Positions 17,873-24,597 of a stretch of 64,000 nt of DNA are shown piece after piece (within the stretch, counting starts at the first letter, position 1; every line of letters begins with the position of its first letter). The position numbers and the translations under genes were made by a program. Under the pieces are notes generated by a model that was given only the letters and a program-made list of their open reading frames with translations, was not told the DNA's origin and did not search any database. The stretch comes from Roseiflexaceae bacterium (GTDB lineage Bacteria > Chloroflexota > Chloroflexia > Chloroflexales > Roseiflexaceae), in the NCBI GenBank assembly GCA_947450095.1, contig CANFUF010000005.1:1-64000 (forward strand), written 5' to 3'.

Positions 17873-19549
17873 GGCGGCACACTCATCTTGACACCGGACA
17901 CAGCCGTGCAGGGCGATATCGTCGTGCACGGCATGGATGGCCGTGGCAGCATCCCAATAAAAATGCGTTTCGCCAATCAAAATGTCAATTCCCAAGCGAT
18001 CGAGCATGGCTCGTACTGCGGGCTGTACACCGGCCAGCATTACTTGGCCATTGCGCCCTTGGAATTCGCCAATCAGCTGGCGGAGCACTTCGGCACCCAT
18101 CACATCAATCATGGGTACACCGCGCATACTCAAAATCAGGGTGTGGCAATCTTGTTGTTGTTGTAAGGCACTACGCATGGCTGCCGCATTCCCAAAAAAG
18201 AGGGCCCCATTGACATAGGCCACCCGCACTCCCGCACACGCGGTGGTGAAGCGGGCATTGGGGAGACGCGTGGGGTCAACGGGGACCACCGTCACCGAGG
18301 CTGCATCGGCTTCGAGGCGCAGGTGGATGATGGCCGAGACCGCCAGCCCAATCAAAATCGCCTGGGTCAAATCGAGTGCCGCAGTGGCTATCATCGTCAC
18401 CACCACGCCGGCGATAGCGTGCTTGAGGCGAGCGTGACCATAACGCATGAGCGTTGGCCAATCGCACATATGCCAGGCCGTCCACAACAATACACCCGCC
18501 AAACACGCGAGCGGGACATAGGCGATGATACTGCCGAGAAACAAGACACTTAGCATTAACGCGACGGAATGAAAAATACTGGTCAAACGCGTATGCGCGC
18601 CACTGCGGATGGCCACCGCCGTGCGCGAAATCGCTGCACTCGATGGCACCCCCCCAAACCACGGCACCACCATGTTGGCGCCACCTTGGGCGATTAATTC
18701 TTGGTCGGGGTCAAATGATTTGCCACTCATGGCGGCCCCCGCCGTGCCGGTCATCAGGCTTTCGATGGCGGCAAGGGCGGCAATCGATACCCCAGCACTG
18801 ATGATGTCGCTCAGTTTTTGCCACGGGATTGCACCCCAATTGAGGTGGTCAGCCAACAAAATCGTCGCTGGCAAGGTGCCAATCCTCACCACATCCCAGC
18901 CGAGGAGCCAACTCACCAGCGTCATCAGCACCATGGCACCGAGGGCATCGGGAATTTTGGGGATGTAGTGGTGAAATACCCAAATCAGCACCATTGTCGC
19001 TATGGTACAAACCAACGCTGCACTATTAATGGTGGGGTGATTATCGAAATAGCCGAGCAGTTTGAGCAGGCCGGTATCTGCCGGTGGAGTGTGGATACCG
19101 AGGGTTGCATCGATTTGGCCGATACCAATAATCACCGCAATCCCGCACGTGAATCCCGTAATCACCGGCGTGGGGATAAATACCACGTAGCGCCCGAAGC
19201 GCAAAACGCCCATGATGACGAGCAATGCTCCGCCAATCAACGTAGCTGTCCACATTCCCATCAGCCCAGTCCGGTGCAATACCACCAGTAATACGGCGGA
19301 CATGGCACCCGTTGGACCACTAATCTGATAGGCGGTGCCCCCCAGCAGGCCGGTAATCAATCCGGCCATGATGGCAGTCACCAGTCCTGCGGCTGGGGTC
19401 ATCCCGCCGGCAATGCCATAGGCCAGTGCGAGTGGCAAGCAGACAGCAGCCACCGTTAGCCCGGCGATGATGTCGCGGCGTAAGCCGGTCAGCGAATAGT
19501 GGTGGAATTCGGTGCGGATAAGGCGGCGGAATTGATTGATGCGTAACAT
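17858..19549 (-). CDS. SulP family anion permease with STAS domain
   Basis: 563 residues, about 11-12 membrane helices up to about residue 400, then a cytoplasmic STAS domain (about 430-545). Landmarks are AAVCLPLALAYGIAGGMTPAAGL in the first helices and QISGPTGAMSAVL. The family moves sulfate, bicarbonate or dicarboxylates with Na+ or H+. It ends with VRCQDECAALPLA, an unusual short Cys-containing tail. The gene overlaps the converging larA-like gene by 15 bases. It has a long AT-rich upstream region shared with the divergent oxidase gene. The substrate cannot be deduced; no sulfate-assimilation gene or carbonic anhydrase is adjacent. Confidence 0.92.
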   Translation of the reverse strand: MLRINQFRRLIRTEFHHYSLTGLRRDIIAGLTVAAVCLPLALAYGIAGGMTPAAGLVTAIMAGLITGLLGGTAYQISGPTGAMSAVLLVVLHRTGLMGMWTATLIGGALLVIMGVLRFGRYVVFIPTPVITGFTCGIAVIIGIGQIDATLGIHTPPADTGLLKLLGYFDNHPTINSAALVCTIATMVLIWVFHHYIPKIPDALGAMVLMTLVSWLLGWDVVRIGTLPATILLADHLNWGAIPWQKLSDIISAGVSIAALAAIESLMTGTAGAAMSGKSFDPDQELIAQGGANMVVPWFGGVPSSAAISRTAVAIRSGAHTRLTSIFHSVALMLSVLFLGSIIAYVPLACLAGVLLWTAWHMCDWPTLMRYGHARLKHAIAGVVVTMIATAALDLTQAILIGLAVSAIIHLRLEADAASVTVVPVDPTRLPNARFTTACAGVRVAYVNGALFFGNAAAMRSALQQQQDCHTLILSMRGVPMIDVMGAEVLRQLIGEFQGRNGQVMLAGVQPAVRAMLDRLGIDILIGETHFYWDAATAIHAVHDDIALHGCVRCQDECAALPLA

Positions 19550-19948
19550 AGATCCCCCTGTTCTTTGCGGATATTATATATCTAAAATAGTCGTATTTTT
19601 TGCTAAAAATCATAAAAATATACGAGTATCATAAAAAATACCTAAAGGTCTGTTTTTTGATTAATTACAATTATTTCGCAAAAAATGAATTAAATAATCA
19701 GTGAATTTTTTGAAGGTGCGGAGGTGTTTTTTTGAAAGATAGAAAAATAGTATCGTATATTATTGCGCTGGGTAATCTCTGCAATTTCTTCGTATCTTGT
19801 ACGGAGATTCCACGCGCTGTTGCAGGCAACCGGCATGGAATGACGCTGGGGTGGGGATTTGGCGTAGGTATTGGGACAAAAACATAGGCGCAATAGAATC
19901 GCTTGCGTTTATAATGAGAGCAATTCAACAGACAACAAAGGTGAAACT
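19550..19948. other. AT-rich divergent intergenic region
   Basis: About 400 bases between sulP and the FAD oxidase without a credible gene. Positions 19560-19780 are clearly AT-richer than anything nearby, with many A and T runs, for example repeated ATCATAAAAA tracts at about 19606-19640. A TATAAT at 19910-19915 may serve the oxidase gene. It might be curved promoter DNA or a remnant of foreign DNA; short frames in it are not supported. Confidence 0.6.
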
Positions 19949-21103
19949 ATGCGCACGCATGCAAGTGTGGTTATTATTGGAGCAGGGGTCATGGGTGCGT
20001 CGGTGGCGTGTCATTTGGCGATGCGTGGCTGCCACGATGTGGTCATCCTCGAGCAATTCGATACCGAAGTCCAAGGGAGCACTGCCCGCTCTGCCGCTGG
20101 CGTCCGCCATCAGTTTTCGCACGAAATCAACGTGCGTATGTCGCAATATGGCATCGAGCGCCTGCGCCACTTCCAGAGTGAAATCGGCGGCGAGAGTGGC
20201 CTGCGCCAAGTAGGCTATCTTTTTTTGATTACTGACGAAGAAAACTGGCAAGGCTATCGTGAAGCCACGGCCATGCAAAACGCCCTCGGTGTGCGTACCC
20301 AACTACTCAAGCCGAGCGAGATTCACGCCATCGTCCCCGACATCAATCTTGATGGTATCATCGGTGCCACCTTTGGTCCCGATGACGGTTTTTGTGATCC
20401 ACACGGGGTGGCGATGGGCTATCTCAATCGGGCGCGTAGCCTCGGCGTCGAATTGATTCGTTCGGCACCTGCCACCGCCATCGAGGTGGTGAGTGGCCAG
20501 GTGGTGGCGGTGCAGACCCCGCAGGGACGGATTAGTTGTGAGACGGTGATTAATTGTGCGGGGTCGTGGGCGGGTGTGGTGGCGGGGCTGGCTGGGCTCG
20601 ATGTGCCGGTCCAACCCTTCCGACGCAACATTTACGTCACGCAGCCGACTACTATTATTCCTGGACAAATGCCGTTGACGGTTGATGTGACGTCGGGCTT
20701 TTGGATGCGCAAAGAGCACGATAGTTTGATTTTTGGACTGTCCAAGCCCGATGAACCTGCTGGCTACAATACGGCGGTTGATTGGGGTTGGCTCGACACC
20801 GTGCTCGACGCCGGCTTCCAGCGCTTTCCCCGCCTCGGTGAAGTGCAATTGGCCGAAAAACAATGCTGGGCTGGCGCCTACGAAATCACCCCCGACCACA
20901 TGCCCATCCTGGGGCGCCACCCCGATATGCCGTCGTTCATCAATGCGGCAGGGTTTAGTGGCCACGGCATCATGCATTCACCGGCCACGGGGCTGTTGAT
21001 CGCCGAAGAAGTACTCGATGGCCGGGCACACAGTTTTGACATCGATTCATTACGCATCGAGCGCTATGCCACTGGGACATCGTTTGAGCGTAATATTATC
21101 TAG
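19949..21103 (+). CDS. FAD-dependent amine/amino-acid oxidase (DAO family, sarcosine-oxidase-beta/DadA-like)
   Basis: 384 residues from the ATG at 19949 (AAAGGTG upstream). The dinucleotide-binding motif GAGVMG is at 11-16, ARSAAGVRHQF matches the flavin-binding segment of sarcosine-oxidase beta-like and dimethylglycine-dehydrogenase-like proteins, and the C-terminal AAGFSGHGIMHSPATGLLIAE is the conserved FAD loop. Members oxidise secondary amines or amino acids at carbon-nitrogen bonds and pass electrons to oxygen or an ETF. No alpha/gamma/delta sarcosine-oxidase subunits are adjacent, so this is a stand-alone enzyme of unknown substrate. The kinase gene follows after 8 bases in the same operon. 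Confidence 0.88.
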   Translation: MRTHASVVIIGAGVMGASVACHLAMRGCHDVVILEQFDTEVQGSTARSAAGVRHQFSHEINVRMSQYGIERLRHFQSEIGGESGLRQVGYLFLITDEENWQGYREATAMQNALGVRTQLLKPSEIHAIVPDINLDGIIGATFGPDDGFCDPHGVAMGYLNRARSLGVELIRSAPATAIEVVSGQVVAVQTPQGRISCETVINCAGSWAGVVAGLAGLDVPVQPFRRNIYVTQPTTIIPGQMPLTVDVTSGFWMRKEHDSLIFGLSKPDEPAGYNTAVDWGWLDTVLDAGFQRFPRLGEVQLAEKQCWAGAYEITPDHMPILGRHPDMPSFINAAGFSGHGIMHSPATGLLIAEEVLDGRAHSFDIDSLRIERYATGTSFERNII

Positions 21104-21111
21104 GTGTCATT

Positions 21112-22014
21112 ATGACCAAAATGCATGCCGATGAGCGCGAAATTTCTGTGGCATTGGTACGCAACCTGATTGACGACCAATTCCCGCAGTGGCGCGAATT
21201 GGCGTTGACACGAGTGGAATCGAGTGGCACCGATAATGCGATTTTTCGGCTGGGGTCGGACCTCGCCGTACGATTACCACGGGTGCTTTCAGCCACCCCG
21301 CACATCGCCAAAGAATGTCGTTGGTTGCCGGTATTGGCGCCTTATTTACCGTTAGCGACGCCGGCCCCAGTGGCGCAAGGGCTGGCCACGGCAGCGTATC
21401 CGTGGCCGTGGTACGTCTATCAGTGGCTGATGGGGCAAGACGTCGCACAAACTCCGTCACTTGATATGGTGCAACTTGCGCGGGATTTAGCTGGCTGGAT
21501 ACGCGCATTGCAACGCTGTGATACCACTGGTGCGCCGCTGGCAGGGGCTGGGAATTTTGGACGTGGCTTACCGTTGACTGATCCCGACCGTGATGCCCGC
21601 ACGCGGGCATGTATTGCTCAGTGTGTTGATTTGGGATTACTTGACTACATACCTGCCATGCAATTATGGCAAAACGCTACTGCCACCCCCGCATGGTCGG
21701 CTGCGGGGGTGTGGATTCATGGTGATTTGACTGCGACGAATCTCTTGTGTCGGGATGGAAGAGTATCAGCGGTGATTGATTTTGGTGGATTGGCCGTCGG
21801 GGATCCAGCGGTTGATTTGTTGCCCGCTTGGAATATGGGCGATGCAGTGAGCCGGCATGCTTTTCGTGATGCAATGCAGGTTGACGATGCGACGTGGTTG
21901 CGTGGTCAAGCCTGGGCGTTGTCGGTGGCAGTGATTGCCTTACCCTATTATTTGCATTCCAACCCCGCCATGGTAGCGACTGCAAAAAGAACGATTGTAC
22001 AAGTACTCGCCTAA
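21112..22014 (+). CDS. Aminoglycoside-phosphotransferase-fold small-molecule kinase
   Basis: 300 residues. The APH signatures are present: nucleotide-lobe DNAIFRLGSDLAVRLPR, the catalytic HGDLTATN (H203, D205, N210) and the metal-binding DFG (D223) within VIDFGGLAVGDPAVDLL. The family phosphorylates aminoglycosides but also choline, homoserine, fructosamines and others; nothing here shows antibiotic resistance. It starts 8 bases after the oxidase and ends one base short of the converging ECF sigma gene. A metabolic kinase acting with the oxidase is a reasonable guess, not a demonstrated function. Confidence 0.85.
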   Translation: MTKMHADEREISVALVRNLIDDQFPQWRELALTRVESSGTDNAIFRLGSDLAVRLPRVLSATPHIAKECRWLPVLAPYLPLATPAPVAQGLATAAYPWPWYVYQWLMGQDVAQTPSLDMVQLARDLAGWIRALQRCDTTGAPLAGAGNFGRGLPLTDPDRDARTRACIAQCVDLGLLDYIPAMQLWQNATATPAWSAAGVWIHGDLTATNLLCRDGRVSAVIDFGGLAVGDPAVDLLPAWNMGDAVSRHAFRDAMQVDDATWLRGQAWALSVAVIALPYYLHSNPAMVATAKRTIVQVLA

Positions 22015-22015
22015 A

Positions 22016-22501
22016 TTAGGCCGATGATACATAGGTTTCCCGCAAGGTTTGTACACCACGATTACGGAGTTGTTTGACGGCGCCTTCACTACGGTTGAGT
22101 GAACGGGCGATCTGGGCAAAGGTCATATCGTTGCAGTAGCGCATGATGATGACGCGCTGTTGTTCTTCGCTGAGGTGCTCGAGGACGGTACGGAAATGTT
22201 CGTCGTCGGCGATGGATGATTCATCAAGGACGTGGGCATCATACTCTTGGATACTGACCTGCGGTCGCCGGGACATATAGCGGATGGCGTCGACTGCTTT
22301 GTCGTGGGCGATGCGATACAACCAGGCTTCGATAGGCAAGCCCCGATCGTGGTAGTTGGGCATTCCTTCGAGGACGCGCACAAAGACATCGTTGCACAAA
22401 TCTTCGGCTAGGGCGATGTCATAGACGCGGCGGTAGAGGTAACGGCGGATGGCATCAGCGTGATTGACGTACAAGGTGGCGACAGTCTGTTGGTGTGACA
22501 T
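22016..22501 (-). CDS. ECF-type RNA polymerase sigma factor
   Basis: 161 residues from the ATG at 22501 with AAAGGAG eight bases upstream; the frame runs further upstream through repeat DNA, which I reject. Region 2 (about 10-75) contains LYRRVYDIALAEDLCNDVFVRVLE and the -10-reading helix PIEAWLYRIAHDKAVDAIR; region 4 (about 105-155) contains LSEEQQRVIIMRYCNDMTFAQIARSLNRSEGAVKQLRNRGVQTLRE. No anti-sigma factor is adjacent: the upstream side is repeat DNA and the downstream side the converging kinase gene. The signal it answers is unknown. A match of promoter sequences to its own upstream region was not evident. Confidence 0.92.
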   Translation of the reverse strand: MSHQQTVATLYVNHADAIRRYLYRRVYDIALAEDLCNDVFVRVLEGMPNYHDRGLPIEAWLYRIAHDKAVDAIRYMSRRPQVSIQEYDAHVLDESSIADDEHFRTVLEHLSEEQQRVIIMRYCNDMTFAQIARSLNRSEGAVKQLRNRGVQTLRETYVSSA

Positions 22502-23081
22502 GGATAGCTCCTTTGCGATATAACCTGCTTCCAGGTCTACTGTCGCAAAGGAGCGTAACGCGGGCATTACCAATGGGGGAGTAATGAAGTATGAAGTATG
22601 AAGTATAAAGTAGGAAGTGAAGTATAAAGTAGAGACGCAGTGGAGATGCAGCCTGCTGCATCTCCACTGCGTCTCCACCATGCATTGCATGGTGATGAAG
22701 TATAAAGTAGAGACGCAGTGGAGATGCAGCCTGCTGCATCGTACTGCGTCTCCACCATGCAATGCATGGTGATACGAAGGATGAAGTAGGAAGTATAAAG
22801 TAGGAAGTGAAGTATAAAGTAGAGACGCAGTGGAGATGCAGCCTGCTGCATCGTACTGCGTCTCCACCATGCAATGCATGGTGATACGAAGGATGAAGTA
22901 TGAAGTATAAAGTAGGAAGTGAAGTATAAAGTAGAGACGCAGTGGAGATGCAGCCTGCTGCATCTCCACTGCGTCTCCACCATGCATTGCATGGTGATAC
23001 CCGTGGGGCAATCCCCGACTCTCCGACGTTTCTCATATCATTCTGGTATAATTTGCTACAAAATGATTATCAGGGGTTGTA
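22502..23081. repeat. Repeat-filled intergenic region: four composite palindrome units plus heptamer tracts
   Basis: No gene is supported in these 580 bases. From 22585 to 22998 four units follow each other. Each has hairpin 1, left arm GAGACGCAGTGGAGATGCAG at 22632, 22710, 22822 and 22934, loop CCTG, and a matching right arm, and abutting it hairpin 2, CACCATGCA-N-TGCATGGTG. In units 1 and 4 hairpin 1 is a perfect 20-base-pair stem; in units 2 and 3 the right arm carries a variant centre. Unit spacing is 78, 112 and 112 bases. Between units are runs of GAAGTAT/GAAGTAG/AAGTAAA-like heptamers. There are no spacers of unique sequence, so it is not a CRISPR array. It may be a REPIN-like or MITE-like element family. 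Confidence 0.95.
23044..23052 (+). promoter_or_regulatory. Extended -10 promoter for the M50 protease gene
   Basis: TGGTATAAT, identical to the extended -10 before the HUMPS-family gene, lies 29 bases before the start codon, directly after the repeat array. No -35 hexamer is clear. Confidence 0.6.
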
Positions 23082-23753
23082 ATGCAATCATTCACCGATG
23101 TACCTGCTGGCCCACAGCATGATGACATAGTCGAGATCGCCAAAGCGTGGGCTGGCACCACAATCGCCTATGCCATTGTGCAAACCGGAGTCGCCAATCT
23201 ACTCAGCCCACAATTCATCGAGCAACTGCTGGTTGCGTCGATTGTGTGTGGTGTGGGCTTTGTGGTGCATGAAGTAGCCCATCGCCAAGTGGCCCGCCAC
23301 TTTGGCGCCTCAGCCCATTTCGCCGCTGACAATCGCTGGTTGCTGTTGTCGTTGTTGATTGCGTTTGCGGGGATTTTCATTGCCGCCCCAGGTGCCGTAT
23401 GGCATACCGGTGTCAATGACAAACGCCGTCTGGGGTTGATTGCTTTGGCCGGGCCATTGTCGAATCTGGTGTTGGCGGTGGTGTTCTTGTTGATTTATCC
23501 GGTGGCGTTCTTGTTAGGGTGGGATTTTGATTTGTTGTATGTGATTTGTATGGTTGGGGTGGGCTTTAATGCCTGGATTGGCTTGTTCAATCTTATCCCA
23601 AATGGGCCGTTTGACGGGGCCAAAGTGTTGGCATGGTCGAGTAGCGTCTATGTGGTGATGCTGGCCGTCGCTGGTGCGATGGCGTTTGGCTTGGCGCGCC
23701 ACGACACCTTGATTACCATATGGGGCTGGATGGTTTCACTGATTATTCGCTAA
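23082..23753 (+). CDS. M50-family (site-2-protease-like) membrane metalloprotease
   Basis: 223 residues, short for the family, which suggests only the catalytic core without a PDZ domain. HEVAH at 63-67 lies in a membrane helix and the second zinc-ligand motif NLIPNGPFDG at 170-179 in another. About five to six helices are visible (for example 48-64, 88-104, 117-146, 152-172, 186-203). Such proteases cut substrates inside the membrane, often anti-sigma factors or signal-peptide remnants. The ECF sigma gene 580 bases away makes regulated intramembrane proteolysis tempting, but no anti-sigma substrate is seen. It has an extended -10 promoter; tpiA follows 27 bases later. Confidence 0.9.
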   Translation: MQSFTDVPAGPQHDDIVEIAKAWAGTTIAYAIVQTGVANLLSPQFIEQLLVASIVCGVGFVVHEVAHRQVARHFGASAHFAADNRWLLLSLLIAFAGIFIAAPGAVWHTGVNDKRRLGLIALAGPLSNLVLAVVFLLIYPVAFLLGWDFDLLYVICMVGVGFNAWIGLFNLIPNGPFDGAKVLAWSSSVYVVMLAVAGAMAFGLARHDTLITIWGWMVSLIIR

Positions 23754-23780
23754 TTTTGTTGACATAAAAGGAATACGTTC

Positions 23781-24527
23781 ATGCGAAGCAAATTAATTGC
23801 CGGGAATTGGAAGATGCACAAAACAATCGCCGAAGCGACGGCCTTGACCGATGCGATTGTGGCTGGTTTGACTAATATTCCCGCTGACCGTGCGGTTGTT
23901 ATCTGCCCGACCTTTACGGCGCTGGGTGCCGTGATTGCCCGTCCCCGTGGCGGCGTGGCAGTCGGCGCCCAAAACGTCTACCCCGAAGTCCAAGGGGCGT
24001 TTACCGGCGAAATCTCGCCGGGGATGCTCAACGACATCGGTTGTCGCTACGTGATTGTAGGCCACAGCGAACGCCGCCAATTGTTTGGCGAAACAGACGC
24101 CCTGATTGCCCGCAAAACTGCCGCTGTGCTGGCCGCTGGTATGACACCGATTGTGTGTGTGGGGGAAACCCGCGCCGAGCGTGAAGCAGGCAACGCCCAA
24201 TCTGTCGTCCTTGGCCAAATCGCCGGTGCTTTGGCTGGCTTGAGTGATCGTCTCGCCGACGTGGTCGTGGCCTATGAGCCGGTATGGGCGATTGGCACTG
24301 GCTTGACCGCCACGGCCAGCGATGCGCAAACCATGCATGCCGCTATTCGCGGTGAATTGCGCCGGATCGGCGGCGTAGCTGCTGATGTGGTGCGGATTCA
24401 ATACGGCGGTAGTGTTAAACCCGACAATGTTGATGAGTTGATGTCCCAACCTGATATCGATGGCGCCTTGGTTGGTGGTGCCGCCTTAGTTGCCGACAGC
24501 TTTTTGCGAATTGTGCAATATCGCTAA
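23781..24527 (+). CDS. tpiA: Triosephosphate isomerase
   Basis: 248 residues, the normal size. Active-site residues are all present: N9 and K11 (AGNWKM), H95 in VGHSERR, E166 in AYEPVWAIGTG, and the phosphate loops YGGSVKPDN and GALVGGAAL. It interconverts dihydroxyacetone phosphate and glyceraldehyde-3-phosphate in glycolysis. It follows the M50 gene by 27 bases and is probably co-transcribed with it. Other glycolytic genes of the usual gap-pgk-tpi cluster are not adjacent; pyk lies 20 kb away. Confidence 0.97.
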   Translation: MRSKLIAGNWKMHKTIAEATALTDAIVAGLTNIPADRAVVICPTFTALGAVIARPRGGVAVGAQNVYPEVQGAFTGEISPGMLNDIGCRYVIVGHSERRQLFGETDALIARKTAAVLAAGMTPIVCVGETRAEREAGNAQSVVLGQIAGALAGLSDRLADVVVAYEPVWAIGTGLTATASDAQTMHAAIRGELRRIGGVAADVVRIQYGGSVKPDNVDELMSQPDIDGALVGGAALVADSFLRIVQYR

Positions 24528-24543
24528 TTGCCATGGAACAGAA

Positions 24544-24560
24544 TGACGTTGCAAACGTCA
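24544..24560. promoter_or_regulatory. Inverted repeat upstream of lon, candidate operator
   Basis: A perfect dyad TGACGTT-GCA-AACGTCA (7-base arms, 3-base spacer) lies 38-54 bases before the lon start and 16 bases after the tpiA stop. Lon is commonly heat- or stress-regulated. The dyad does not match CIRCE or the HspR HAIR element. Confidence 0.45.
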
Positions 24561-24597
24561 ATGGATACAATATGATGATGGTTGATAGGAAAATGCA

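Noticed and set aside
19690-19928. Small minus-strand frames of 67-76 codons in the AT-rich gap
   Set aside because: No ribosome site, no recognisable composition or domain, and the region looks like AT-rich promoter DNA.
21112-22014. Aminoglycoside-resistance gene
   Set aside because: The APH fold is used by many metabolic kinases; there is no mobile element or resistance context, so resistance should not be claimed.
22585-22998. CRISPR array
   Set aside because: Repeats are separated by other low-complexity repeats and not by unique spacers of uniform length; no cas genes are present.
22455-23036. Long minus-strand open frames through the palindrome array (LYTSYF-rich translations)
   Set aside because: They are translations of heptamers and palindromes with no ribosome site; the ECF sigma gene has a good ATG with AAAGGAG at 22501.
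23082-24527. M50 protease plus ECF sigma as a regulated intramembrane proteolysis module
   Set aside because: No anti-sigma factor or site-1 protease is adjacent and the genes are divergent with 580 bases of repeats between; kept only as a remark.
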